Part shown: piece by piece, positions 34,055-43,148 of the stretch
Position numbering within the stretch: the stretch's first letter is position 1
Layout: every line of letters begins with the position of its first letter
Source of the DNA: an uncultured Planctomycetota bacterium
GTDB lineage: Bacteria; Planctomycetota; Phycisphaerae; UBA1845; UTPLA1
NCBI GenBank assembly: GCA_900696465.1
Contig: CAADGE010000005.1
Coordinates: 54,873-118,872 of the forward strand
Direction of reading: 5' to 3'
Length of the DNA stretch: 64,000 bases
The notes under the pieces: model-generated
Database searches by the model: none
What the model was told of the DNA's origin: nothing
What the model saw: the letters and a program-made list of their open reading frames with translations, nothing else
Translations under genes and position numbers: made by a program

Positions 34055-35593
34055 TCACTTCATCGAAAAGACCCACGCGTCGATTGCCGCCGGCAGTTCC
34101 TCTTCGTGGGTGGCTTCCAGTTTGACACGGTCCGTGAATTTTTTACCCAGTGGATAGAGGTAATAATTCCCGCTCGGCATCTTCACCACGCCCCCGAGCG
34201 GATGAATCCCGAGAAGCTTGCCGCCGTCGATCTGACCCTCTTCACCCGCGACAAAAACGGTCCGCTTGTTGCCCGCGGCCGTTGCCACGAGTTCATGCGT
34301 CCCGCGATACGTCACCAGACCCGATACCGTATACTGCCCATCCGCCGGCGGGTCGCTGACCGGTTGCGGCGTATGAACGACCGCCTCCGCTGGCTCCGGC
34401 GGAATCGTGTAAGTCTGCTTCTCCTTGCGCGGGTTGAACGTCGCAGGATTGACTGGTTTCCCGGACGCATACGTGGCGGATACGCTCAGTGACCGGACCT
34501 TGAACTCATCCACGTCCAGCACGGTACCCGGCTGAATCCGCATCGGCGGATAGGTCTTGGTCTTGCCGTCCTCGAAGGTTAGCACGACGGTGAAATCCAC
34601 CGGATTCTTATCTTTGTTGTCGACGGCGAAAGCGACCACATCGGGCGGCGGTGGCGGATGGTGCGCCGGGATCGTGTAGGTCCAGTCCTGCCGCGTGTTG
34701 AAATCCAGCCGCTGCGGGCCGAACGTCTTGCCGTCGGCGTAGGAGCCCTCGATCTCCACGATGTCGCCGAAGCCGCTGACCGACTGCTGCGCCTTGCTGC
34801 CGATCACCTGTGCCTTGCTCTCGTGGACCTCCCCCTCCCAATAAAAGCGAACTTTCGCGGCGACGGTCTTCCAGTCGTCGTTGGTCAGCATGACCACGTT
34901 CTGTGGTGGCGGGATATACGGCTTGAAGATGTTTCGTCGATCCAGCAGGGCGAACTCTTCGTCCGAGCGAACAAAATCCCGCACAGGTGTGCCGTCCAGC
35001 GCGACATCCTCCGGCAATGTCGCGGCCGAAGCGACTTCCTGAATGTCTTTTTTGTCGATCACCGGCAATACCGGCGTCTCGATGGTGAATTCCATCTTGA
35101 CCTCGTCAAAGGCGCGACTGCGTTGCTGCGCCGGCATAATGCTCAAGCGCGTGACTGCACTGAGATACGGCGTGCGATACAGATCACGCAGAAAAGCGAG
35201 GACCTTCGGATAGCGGCCTTCTGCGACGACGCGATAACCCACTGTGGTAATGTCTGTCCGGGAGCCCAGCTTGGAACCGGTAATCGGCGTGAACAGGGCG
35301 TTGTCAAAGCCGTGTCGCTCGGCAAGCTGCTTGAGGTCCTGCCCGAATCGGTTGCTCGCGTCCGCTCGGTTAAAGGACAGGGTGTGGCTCGTGTGCGTCA
35401 GCCAGCGCTGCGCGAGATACTTGCGACTTCGTATCACGCCGTCGAGTCGTTCGATCTCGCGCTCCAGCTCTTCCTGCTCGACTTGGGCGCGCACCATCGG
35501 CTTTATGAACACGAAGTTCACCGCCTGGTACACCATCACCAGCCCCACGGCGCCTCCGACAAGGATCGCCAGCATGCGTTCACGCGGATTCAT
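34055..35593 (-). CDS. gspM: GspM/PilO-like protein fused to a GspC/PilP-like C-terminal domain
   Basis: Residues 8-30 form one membrane helix (LAILVGGAVGLVMVYQAVNFVF) after a short cytosolic start. A coiled coil at ~35-60 and a PilO/GspM-type alpha-beta domain to ~165 follow. A linker contains LLDRRNIFKPYIPPP (~220), matching the RxxFxP segment of GspC/PilP. Then come two beta-rich repeats (~240-420) with Pro-rich linkers. The last ~75 residues (YTVSGLVTYRGTHELVATA, VAGEEGQIDGGKLLGIH, YYLYPLG) read like the HR/PilP domain that docks on the secretin N0 domain. At 512 aa it is far longer than usual GspM (~170) or PilO (~210). The ATG overlaps the gspL stop by 4 nt; gspD starts ~50 bp later. 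No separate gspC is seen. Confidence 0.75.
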   Translation of the reverse strand: MNPRERMLAILVGGAVGLVMVYQAVNFVFIKPMVRAQVEQEELEREIERLDGVIRSRKYLAQRWLTHTSHTLSFNRADASNRFGQDLKQLAERHGFDNALFTPITGSKLGSRTDITTVGYRVVAEGRYPKVLAFLRDLYRTPYLSAVTRLSIMPAQQRSRAFDEVKMEFTIETPVLPVIDKKDIQEVASAATLPEDVALDGTPVRDFVRSDEEFALLDRRNIFKPYIPPPQNVVMLTNDDWKTVAAKVRFYWEGEVHESKAQVIGSKAQQSVSGFGDIVEIEGSYADGKTFGPQRLDFNTRQDWTYTIPAHHPPPPPDVVAFAVDNKDKNPVDFTVVLTFEDGKTKTYPPMRIQPGTVLDVDEFKVRSLSVSATYASGKPVNPATFNPRKEKQTYTIPPEPAEAVVHTPQPVSDPPADGQYTVSGLVTYRGTHELVATAAGNKRTVFVAGEEGQIDGGKLLGIHPLGGVVKMPSGNYYLYPLGKKFTDRVKLEATHEEELPAAIDAWVFSMK

Positions 35594-37479
35594 CGGCCGG
35601 CCCCCTTTCTGCCGGACGACTGACCGGGCCGCTGCGTTTCGCCGGGGCGCGCACGATTGACCTTCGTTGTCGCCGTCTGCTCGCGAGCCGGCGCTACCGG
35701 AATGGCCGTTTCCTGATGCTTGCTGTCCGCCGCGGCTTTCACCGGTGAAGCCGTCTCAGGCGCTCTGGCGCGAGCGGGCTCCGGCTTCTTCTGCGCAGGA
35801 GAATCGGGCAATGGTCGCTCGTCGGCCGGCTCCGCATCCGGCTCGACCGCTTCCGCAGGAGGCGCATCCTGCTCCACCGGCAGCGTATTCGTCTCGGCTT
35901 CATGCGAGAGGCGCGACGCTCTCGCCGCGAGCAGAATCGAACGATCGGGAATATCCAGGTCGATGCCAGTATCCCGCGCATAGGCGTCCCGTGTCCCAGA
36001 CGCGGTCTCTCGACCGGTAACGACATTCGCGAAGCCGGCCTCGCGGAACTTGTTGGCCATGTCGTTCACCGTCCCCATGGTGACGGTGCGAAACTTCAGT
36101 CGCGCGACGCTTTCGCGTCCGGCCGAGCGCCCCTTCGGCCGCGTCTCGAAATCGAGCCGCGTCAGATAGGCCTCCTTCTGATCCGGAAATACCTCGGTCA
36201 AGCCGACGATCAGGAGCGGCCAGTACTGCTCCGACTCGATCCATCCCTCCAGCGCATCGACCTTGTTCTTGAATTCGACGATCTTGCGCTCTTCGCGCTT
36301 CTTGGCATCGATCTCGTCGCGCAGTACTTCCACGACCGCCTGCCGGGGTGCGATGAAGCGCATGTGGAACATCACCGCCGAACCGATGAAGAGCACCGCT
36401 GTGGCCACGGCCACCGGTACCTTGCGCATTCGGAGCTGCTTCTTGCTGACCGGCTTCTTCGGATGCAGGAAATCGATGTGGTCCAGCCCCTTGCGACTGT
36501 GGCCCATCGAAAGGCCCACGGCGGCGGAAAAGCCGCGTAGTTCACGGGCCCGCTGCGCCGTCAGCTCCAGTGCCTTGTCCGGAGCGAAAAGCTCGGCCAT
36601 CGTCGCGAACCGTGCCGCGAGCGCCTGCGCCAGTTGCGGCTCAATGCCCGACGATCCGCAGACCACGATCTGATCGAGACTGATCGTCGGATCGGTCGCC
36701 CGATAGGCCTCGTAGGAGCGGATGATCTCGACCATCATGGCCGAAACCACCTTCGCGGATACATCGTCGGGCTCGCGTTCCTTCACGGCGGGACCGGCGA
36801 TGCGGCTGTCCTTGTACGCCTCACCCGCCTCGGCGGCGATGTCGGCCAGCGAGACCGACGCGCTGCGCGAGAAGGACAGCACGCCCTTCTTGATGATGTC
36901 GATCTCGGTCAGTTGCGGACCGACTTCCACGAGCAACACGTTTTTCGCGGCAAGGTCGGGCGCATTGCTGAGAATGGCGACGAGATTGGAATAAGGCCGA
37001 AGACCGATCGAGAGCACATGAAGACCGGCTTCCGAACAGACCTTCGTGTAGTAATTCAGATCTTCATTACGAACGGCCGCGACGAGCACGCTGCTCGGCG
37101 CCTTGGGTTCATAGACGCCGCAGACCGCAAAGTCGAGCGTCGCCTGGTCCGCGGAAAACGGCAGCTCCTTGACCACCTGAAACTGCACGATCGCCGGCAT
37201 TTCTTCGGGCGGCATCGGCGGCAGGTTCAGCGTGTTGAGCACCACCTGATCGCGCGGCACGCTGAGGATCGCGCGCTTCACGCCAATCTTCGCCTCGCGC
37301 ATCGCTTCCCGGATGAAAGGCCCGAAGGCAGCCGGCTCCTCGACGCGGACCTCCGGCGGAATTGGAACGGCCACCGCCTTGATGAGATCGACGCCGTCGG
37401 ACCGTGGACGCACGACCATCATGCGCAGGTCCCTGCGATTCCAGTCGAGCGTCAACAGTTGTTTTGCGGAAAATGCCAT
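35590..37479 (-). CDS. gspL: GspL / PilM-PilN-like inner-membrane assembly protein
   Basis: The N-terminal ~345 residues are an actin-like PilM/GspL cytosolic domain: LLTLDWNRRDLRMM, ILSVPRDQVVLNTLNLPPMPPEEMP, VLLVEVGPQLTEIDII, IVVCGSSGIEP. A single membrane helix (VPVAVATAVLFIGSAVMF) at ~360-378 leads to a PilN-like coiled coil and a ferredoxin-like periplasmic domain to ~520. The remaining ~110 residues are Pro/Glu/Ala-rich and probably disordered. In type II secretion, GspL links the GspE ATPase to GspM and the pseudopilus. A weak AAGGA precedes the ATG. It overlaps gspM by 4 nt. Confidence 0.85.
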   Translation of the reverse strand: MAFSAKQLLTLDWNRRDLRMMVVRPRSDGVDLIKAVAVPIPPEVRVEEPAAFGPFIREAMREAKIGVKRAILSVPRDQVVLNTLNLPPMPPEEMPAIVQFQVVKELPFSADQATLDFAVCGVYEPKAPSSVLVAAVRNEDLNYYTKVCSEAGLHVLSIGLRPYSNLVAILSNAPDLAAKNVLLVEVGPQLTEIDIIKKGVLSFSRSASVSLADIAAEAGEAYKDSRIAGPAVKEREPDDVSAKVVSAMMVEIIRSYEAYRATDPTISLDQIVVCGSSGIEPQLAQALAARFATMAELFAPDKALELTAQRARELRGFSAAVGLSMGHSRKGLDHIDFLHPKKPVSKKQLRMRKVPVAVATAVLFIGSAVMFHMRFIAPRQAVVEVLRDEIDAKKREERKIVEFKNKVDALEGWIESEQYWPLLIVGLTEVFPDQKEAYLTRLDFETRPKGRSAGRESVARLKFRTVTMGTVNDMANKFREAGFANVVTGRETASGTRDAYARDTGIDLDIPDRSILLAARASRLSHEAETNTLPVEQDAPPAEAVEPDAEPADERPLPDSPAQKKPEPARARAPETASPVKAAADSKHQETAIPVAPAREQTATTKVNRARPGETQRPGQSSGRKGAGR

Positions 37480-37529
37480 CGTTCCTTACCGACGTCCCGT
37501 TATCTGGTGCGGTTTCACCGCCTGCCGAT

Positions 37530-39260
37530 TCATCGCTTCGTCCGGGTCGATCCTCCCTGCGTGGCCGTGCGCAGCTCATCGGTGTGCGGCGTGTAGGCCG
37601 TGCCGAGTTCGTTGAGACTTCGCGTGTAGATTACCTGGGCGATCGGACCTCGCAGCTCAAAGACGACGTTAAACCGATCCATAACACCCACGTGATCCGC
37701 GTAACCCACGCACTCCGCCTGAAAGACCGAAGACTTCGTCGCCAGCCGCGGCAGGATCCACCGAAACTTCGTCTCGTCCAGCGCGCCGCGTGTCAGTACC
37801 CAGGCCGGCGTTCGCCGTTCTTCCGGCGCGAGATCGCCGCGCGCAACCAGAATCGCCTCTACCTCCTCATCCGTCAGTTGCTCGATCGTTGCGAGCACCT
37901 CCCGCGGCGCCGTGTTGACGTTGATCCGACCCGAATAGCCGGGCACCGGGTCCGTCGTCAGGCGATCGAGTATCAGGTGGAGGTCTTCATACGTACCCGG
38001 CGGCGGAACCTCCGTCAGATCCTTGAACAACGGCGGCTTGGCGTCCGGACTTTTCTCGGACGCGGCGCCGGATTGATCTAGATCGGTCGTAGCCGGTTGC
38101 GAACCGGCATCGATTCCAGCGGCTTCATCCGTCGTAGGTTGAGATGCGGCAGGGTCTTCGATCGGGTTCAACGGATCGTCGGGAAGCTGTGGATCTTGTG
38201 GCGCGTCTTCTGCTTCCGGTGGCGGCGGCGCAGGAAGCAGATTCATAACACTGTTAAACGCCATGCCTCCGCTGCGAACCTGCATGACATAGCTGACAAT
38301 CTCCGCGCTGAATTCCTCGGACATCAGCTCCTGCAATTTCTGCGTGTCGCGCATGTTCAGATTGATGCGCGGTCGCTGGTCCGCCGACACGTTCGCCTCG
38401 CGCGACCACACCGTCAGGAAAGGCGCAATTCCTGCATACAAAACACCGTCGGCGTTGTCCGGCGGAAACGATGCGTCACCGTCGTCCTCGTTGGGATCGA
38501 GCAGCCCGTTGCGGTTGTAGTCCTCGCCGAAGAGTACCCAGGCGGAAAACCCTCGCACCAGCAACAACTCCTCGATCGTCGAGAACGGCGCACCCTTGCA
38601 GGCGTAAGGGGGTTCGAGCGACTGGTAGAACTCATTCTTCGCGCCATTGGCACGCGGCGAATTGCCCGGCTCACGCCAGTCCAGCAGCGAATCCACCAGC
38701 ACGCCAACGTCCACCGGGTTGGTTGTATCCTGCGGGATGACCCGTTCGAACAGACGCCACAACTGCTCCTGTGTCGCTGAGTTCAGATCCAGCTTTGAGC
38801 ATTCGTCGGTCACGCCGTATCGCACTGTTGTCGGGTCTTCGTAATTCCGGGCCACGACATTGAACCGCCAGGCGGGCTCGGCGTTTGGATCGTACCAGCC
38901 GGTCTCGCTGCGACGGATGATCGTATCCTCGGCACTCGTTACGGCCTTCTCGGTGCCTTCCACCAGAACCGCGCGAAAGGCCTGCGGGTTATTGAACCAG
39001 ACAGACGGATCGTTTCGCGCCTCTCGCAGGATGGCGACCGTCCGTTGAAAACCGCTCTCGGCGGCCATTTTCGCCTGGAACTGATAATGTCCGGCCATCG
39101 CGGCGCGCATGTTGGCCTGCACCATGTACGAATAACTGGCGGCCAGCAGAGCCAGAAGCACGATCATGAACAACACGACGATGAGAATCATCCCGCGTGG
39201 CGCAGCCCCGCCGCGGCGAGCACCGACTGAAACCGTTAAGAGAATTGGGCGACGTTTCAT
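37530..39260 (-). CDS. gspK: Minor pseudopilin GspK
   Basis: Class III-type signal anchor near the N-terminus (RGMILIVVLFMIVLLALLAAS; Gly before the hydrophobic stretch is the prepilin peptidase site). The large globular part has two SAM/helix-hairpin-helix-like segments, KLDLNSATQEQLWRLF and RINVNTAPREVLATI, characteristic of GspK. An Asp-rich stretch (DYNRNGLLDPNEDDGD) looks like a calcium-binding insertion. A Pro/Asp/Gln-rich linker at ~330-400 makes the protein long (576 aa versus ~320 in well-studied GspK). GspK caps the pseudopilus tip with GspI and GspJ. It overlaps gspJ by 4 nt. Confidence 0.9.
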   Translation of the reverse strand: MKRRPILLTVSVGARRGGAAPRGMILIVVLFMIVLLALLAASYSYMVQANMRAAMAGHYQFQAKMAAESGFQRTVAILREARNDPSVWFNNPQAFRAVLVEGTEKAVTSAEDTIIRRSETGWYDPNAEPAWRFNVVARNYEDPTTVRYGVTDECSKLDLNSATQEQLWRLFERVIPQDTTNPVDVGVLVDSLLDWREPGNSPRANGAKNEFYQSLEPPYACKGAPFSTIEELLLVRGFSAWVLFGEDYNRNGLLDPNEDDGDASFPPDNADGVLYAGIAPFLTVWSREANVSADQRPRINLNMRDTQKLQELMSEEFSAEIVSYVMQVRSGGMAFNSVMNLLPAPPPPEAEDAPQDPQLPDDPLNPIEDPAASQPTTDEAAGIDAGSQPATTDLDQSGAASEKSPDAKPPLFKDLTEVPPPGTYEDLHLILDRLTTDPVPGYSGRINVNTAPREVLATIEQLTDEEVEAILVARGDLAPEERRTPAWVLTRGALDETKFRWILPRLATKSSVFQAECVGYADHVGVMDRFNVVFELRGPIAQVIYTRSLNELGTAYTPHTDELRTATQGGSTRTKR

Positions 39261-40108
39261 CGCGCCGCCCCCTTGCCGCCGGTGGTCGGCCGCTGGGCGC
39301 GCATCAGGCGCGAACCGAAAAACGTGTCGGCCTGCTGAAGACGAACGACCACCGTATAGGTCTCTTCCGAATAGGGCTCCGGAGGCGCCGGAAGCAGATC
39401 CGACTGATCCAGATCGAGCTCTTCCTCCTCCTCGACAGGCGGCGGAATGGCCGTATAGCCGACGGTGATCTCCACGGCCTGCGGCAGCGAATTACCCATA
39501 CCGGCCATGGGGGCATCACCCAGGTCCCAACTCGACAGCCATTCAACGCCGTCGAAATAGCGAAAACGCAGATACTTCAACTCCGGCGCGTAGAGATCAA
39601 GGTCTACGGATTGCTGCTGATCCTCCCGCAGGATAGTCTGGTTGATCGTTCGAACTTCGCGGCGAACCAGTCCCAGCGGCGCAGGTCCGTTCGTGCCGTC
39701 TTCGTAAAGGAAGCTCTGCTCGTCATCCCATGCGAGGTAGTACTGCACCTGTCGAATGTCGCTCTGGCCCGGAAGCGGGGTATCTTCGATCCGCCGGCGA
39801 ACGAAAAGCTCCTTGTCGGGAATGACCACCGTCTGAAGCATGATCATGCGTTCACGGCCGCCAATACCTGCACCGGCGCCTTGCAGGAATCCGTTGGCCG
39901 AGCGCACTTCGTCAGCGATCTTGAGCGCGACGACGCGCGCCAGGTTCTTGTCCGTGATGCGCCGCGTGCCATCCTCACGCGTCTTCAGCGAGATGTCGTA
40001 GAACATGAACATCGTCGCGGCGACGAAGGTCATCAGCCCCATGGCCAGGAGAACTTCGATCAGCGTCATGGCCCGCCGAGGTCGTTGATGTCGCGCGTGC
40101 GAAATCAT
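39257..40108 (-). CDS. gspJ: Minor pseudopilin GspJ
   Basis: 283 residues. The prepilin motif is RRAMTLIEVLLAMGLMTFVAATMF, with the Glu at +5 of the mature protein. The globular part contains beta segments typical of GspJ (LKYLRFRYFDGVEWLSSWD, LPQAVEITVGYTAI). An acidic stretch PPPVEEEEELDLD is present near residue 235. Start and stop both overlap neighbours (gspI and gspK) by 4 nt, so the three tip pseudopilins I-J-K are translationally coupled. Confidence 0.88.
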   Translation of the reverse strand: MISHARHQRPRRAMTLIEVLLAMGLMTFVAATMFMFYDISLKTREDGTRRITDKNLARVVALKIADEVRSANGFLQGAGAGIGGRERMIMLQTVVIPDKELFVRRRIEDTPLPGQSDIRQVQYYLAWDDEQSFLYEDGTNGPAPLGLVRREVRTINQTILREDQQQSVDLDLYAPELKYLRFRYFDGVEWLSSWDLGDAPMAGMGNSLPQAVEITVGYTAIPPPVEEEEELDLDQSDLLPAPPEPYSEETYTVVVRLQQADTFFGSRLMRAQRPTTGGKGAAR

Positions 40109-40992
40109 TTTCCGCCCCCCCGCTCGCCGCGCTGCCCCGACGACCCGCCGGACCCTCCGCGTCGACCACCTTGCGGCAAACCCGTACCACCGCCGCCAGG
40201 AATCGCCGGAGCGCCAACGCCCGGCAGCCCACCCTGTCCGCCGCCCGCCTGTTCAGCCATTTTCTGCAACCCGGCCATGTCGCCGCGCTGCACCATCTGC
40301 ATGAGCGCGTCGAGTTGACCGGCCCCCATCTCGCCGCCAAAGGCCGCCATCAGGATCGGCAAGAGCTCCCGAAGCGTATCCAGATCCAGTTGCGCGATGG
40401 CGCGCGGATCGAAATTGTTCGGGTCGAACATCGCCGCGCCGCCGGGGATGGCATCCGTGAGCAGCGCGAGTTGTTCTTCCTCGATACCAAAGTCGTTCTG
40501 CAGGTTGATGCTGCGCGGCTCGGCGCGGAAGACATAAGTCGTCAACAGCCGCTGCTGCCTGTTCTCACCGCCGTCGGGGTCGCCCAGAAAGATGTGAACA
40601 CCGACTTTCATGACGCCCGGCACGTTCTGATCCGCCGCCACTTCGATCTTCCAGGACATGCCCGGCGGAGCATCCTCCGCAAACCAGCCGGAAATCTCTT
40701 GGGTGCGGTTCGCACCGGAGAGCTGATCGGCCGCGACCGGTTGCATAATGGGCAGGAGGCCGAGGTCGAGTTCACAGAGCAATCGCTCGGTCAGGGTATT
40801 GGCCTGGTTCAGACGTTCAGCCAGTTCGACGTGATAGGCGCCGTTGCGAAACGTCGCACCGACCACGGCCATGGCCACCATCAGGATCGACAACGATACG
40901 ACCACCTCGAACAGCGCCGCCGCTCGCAGGCCAGCCCGCCTGACATGGCATCTCTTCGTCGTGCAATGTTGATATGGAACTCTTTCTGCCAC
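40105..40992 (-). CDS. gspI: Minor pseudopilin GspI with Gly-rich tail
   Basis: The prepilin-like N-terminus is RAAALFEVVVSLSILMVAMAVVGATF, with Glu at +5, though the usual Gly-Phe cleavage site is Ala-Leu. GTG at 40992 is preferred: GAGGA lies about 11 nt upstream and no better start is near. The frame stays open to 41169 but that part has no family features. After the GspI domain (to ~200) comes a Gln/Leu/Met-rich segment and a Gly-rich tail (QAGGGQGGLPGVGAP, then RRGGSGGSSGQRGERGGGK), unusual for pseudopilins. Its stop overlaps gspJ by 4 nt. Confidence 0.78.
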   Translation of the reverse strand: MAERVPYQHCTTKRCHVRRAGLRAAALFEVVVSLSILMVAMAVVGATFRNGAYHVELAERLNQANTLTERLLCELDLGLLPIMQPVAADQLSGANRTQEISGWFAEDAPPGMSWKIEVAADQNVPGVMKVGVHIFLGDPDGGENRQQRLLTTYVFRAEPRSINLQNDFGIEEEQLALLTDAIPGGAAMFDPNNFDPRAIAQLDLDTLRELLPILMAAFGGEMGAGQLDALMQMVQRGDMAGLQKMAEQAGGGQGGLPGVGAPAIPGGGGTGLPQGGRRGGSGGSSGQRGERGGGK

Positions 40993-41325
40993 GACACACA
41001 CGTTCCTCGCACAACTGCGACCCCCGCCGCGGATCGAGCGTGATCCGACCGAACCCATCGCTCTGACCATCCGCGATGATCGGCAACACCCTGCCGGTAT
41101 GCTCAGGGTGATATCCCACCCGCCCCACGGGCGCGGTATCCTCTCCGAACTCCATCTTGTACCGACCACGGCCTCAATCGTCGCAGTATGATCGTCCGAC
41201 CGTGCTGAATGAGAAGAATAAGGCCAGCACCGATACAGTCTGCCTTATCTTTATATCTATCAAATGCTTACATCAGAATCGGCGATGCCGATCTGCTGAC
41301 AGAAGTTGGACAGGATGTGGCGTGC
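40993..41325. other. Gap inside the secretion operon with an AT-rich inverted repeat
   Basis: About 330 bp between gspH and the preferred gspI start. The part 41210-41290 is much AT-richer than its surroundings and contains ATAAGGC...GCCTTAT (7-bp arms), followed by TCTTTATATCTATC. On the minus strand it could carry a promoter for gspI-J-K-L-M-D or a transcript-processing site. No separate gene is seen. Confidence 0.4.
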
Positions 41326-42429
41326 CTATCGCGGTCGGCCACCGCTGCGGAAGTTCCGTCGTATTTCTTCCTTTTCCTCGTCGGAGAGGTCGGAATCCGC
41401 GAGCTGCTCCTCGAGCTGATCCATCTCGTCTCGGGTCTCTGCCAGCTCGGGAACCGCAGGCGGCGCGACCGGGGGAATCCCACCCTGACCAGGCAACCCA
41501 CCTTGAGACGGATCGGTCATACCACCGCCGGCTCTGCCCATGCCGCCGGCGCCGCCGAAGCCACCACCCTGACCGCTGGGCATCGAAGTCGGATCGACCA
41601 GATTACCGGCTTCGTCCGTGGTGATCGTCAGCGAAAGGTCTTTCGTGGAGGTCACATCCGGAAGCTCCAGCTTCTCGCGTTGCACGTAGAAGCCGGGGTC
41701 GGCAAGCTGCGCCTCCGTAATCTGTTCCTGCACCCGGGCCAGCCCCGTACGCCCGTCGAGCACCACCCAGAGCTGCAGTGTCTGCTCATCAAGCGGCACT
41801 TCCGGTAGGACTCGGGCCAAGACGATAGTCGCCCAGTCAGATGAACCGTTGGTCTCGAAGACGATCGGCGGACGCTGCGGATCGAGCTCCGCCTGGTCGT
41901 TCGCCGTGGCCACACCGATCGAGCCGATCTGCTGACCGGCAGTAACGCCCACATCCAGCGACAGATCACGCTGCGCCTCTTTCTCGCGCGTACGGCCGCC
42001 GGCATCCTCCGTCGCGGAGACGGGCTTCAGATAATCAGGCCGGCCGGGAAGGATACCGTGAACCTGCACATCTTCGAGAAGAATCGGTTCTCGAGTCCAC
42101 GGATAGGTGCAATGTACCCACTCACCAGGGCGAAGAATGGGATCCAGCTCGACCTCGATGATCGGCTGCTGTTCGCCGGGGGCGAAGCGGATGCGATGCC
42201 GACGATGCTCGAGCATCGCTGCGGAGCGCGTCATGTAGAGCGTCTCACGCATCCGGCTCGCGCTTTCAGGAAGCTCCGAGGCCAGAATCTGACTCTGAAC
42301 CAGCGGCCACGCCATGGACGCCAGGAGCACCAGCAACGACAGGACGATGAGCACCTCCAGAAGCGTAAAAGCGTGGAGACAGCGGCGACAGCGCGACTTG
42401 ATCATGAGTTGCGTGTGTCCGCTCATCAT
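41326..42429 (-). CDS. gspH: Pseudopilin GspH-like with Gly-rich C-terminal region
   Basis: The prepilin signal is LHAFTLLEVLIVLSLLVLLASMAW, with FTLLE at the cleavage site, preceded by a basic leader (KSRCRRC). Start near 42429 is chosen from two adjacent ATGs after GGGTGGG. The globular part (~60-270) contains RHRIRFAPGEQ and PPIVFETNGSS, similar to GspH beta segments. From ~285 the chain is Gly-rich (GGGFGGAGGMGRAGGG), then a Pro stretch and an acidic helical tail (EEQLADSDLSDEEKEEIRR). At 367 aa it is about twice the usual GspH length. It lies between gspG and the AT-rich gap. Confidence 0.8.
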   Translation of the reverse strand: MMSGHTQLMIKSRCRRCLHAFTLLEVLIVLSLLVLLASMAWPLVQSQILASELPESASRMRETLYMTRSAAMLEHRRHRIRFAPGEQQPIIEVELDPILRPGEWVHCTYPWTREPILLEDVQVHGILPGRPDYLKPVSATEDAGGRTREKEAQRDLSLDVGVTAGQQIGSIGVATANDQAELDPQRPPIVFETNGSSDWATIVLARVLPEVPLDEQTLQLWVVLDGRTGLARVQEQITEAQLADPGFYVQREKLELPDVTSTKDLSLTITTDEAGNLVDPTSMPSGQGGGFGGAGGMGRAGGGMTDPSQGGLPGQGGIPPVAPPAVPELAETRDEMDQLEEQLADSDLSDEEKEEIRRNFRSGGRPR

Positions 42430-42523
42430 CCCACCCAAACTTTTCAGCACCGACTCCGCCCAAAGGCAGCGGCCCCGGTTCCACATCCACTCTGCTTATG
42501 ACGCAATTCAAGATACAGTATTT

Positions 42524-42979
42524 CTACCGATCATCCTTCCAGTTGTTGATGTCGTCCTCGGTGCCGTCACGACCATCGGCACCCTTGCTCCAGAGATCGA
42601 TGCCATCCTGATTGCGCTGACCGGGGGCCTGGTACATGTAGTCGTTGTCCCAGGGGTCCTTGAGCATGGCCAGGTCTTTGATGTAGGGACCGGTCCACTT
42701 CTTCGCCACGTCGTCGTCGCGCGGCTTCTCGACGAGGTACTTGAGTTCCTCCGGATACTGCCCGGTGTTGAACTTGTACATGTCGATCGCCTGGGTGATC
42801 GTGCCGTTCGGGCCGATCGCGGCGCGGACCATTTTCTTCTTGGCCTCTTCACCCTGCGTGATGAAATTCGGAATGGCGAAGGCCGCCAGCAGGGCGAGCA
42901 GACCCACGACGAGGAGGATTTCCAGCAGGGTAAAGCCCTTCCTCGGCGCCTTGGTGCGTTTTGTGTTCTTGCGATTCAT
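42524..42979 (-). CDS. gspG: Major pseudopilin GspG
   Basis: 151 residues. Start at 42979 is fixed by AAGGAG eight nt upstream. The basic leader RKNTKRTKAPRKG precedes the cleavage motif G-FTLLEILLVVGLLALLAAFAIPNF, identical in style to GspG. The globular part has KKMVRAAIGPNGTITQAIDMYK, then GQYPEELKYLVEKP, and the C-terminal calcium-loop region DPWDNDYMYQAPGQRNQDGIDLWSKG. GspG polymerises into the pseudopilus that drives exoprotein through the secretin. It lies between gspF and gspH. Confidence 0.95.
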   Translation of the reverse strand: MNRKNTKRTKAPRKGFTLLEILLVVGLLALLAAFAIPNFITQGEEAKKKMVRAAIGPNGTITQAIDMYKFNTGQYPEELKYLVEKPRDDDVAKKWTGPYIKDLAMLKDPWDNDYMYQAPGQRNQDGIDLWSKGADGRDGTEDDINNWKDDR

Positions 42980-43148
42980 CTTAAGTTCTCCTTCCATTCA
43001 TCGTGAATCCGCGGCCGGGAAGACCCTTCCGGACAGATTCGATTTCACTTTCATCTTTACAACGGGCCATCGAGATCGTAGTCCTGCGGCCGTGGTACGG
43101 CTGCCCCGCTCCCGGCTGCACGCAGCCGGCGTCGTCGCACATGCTATC

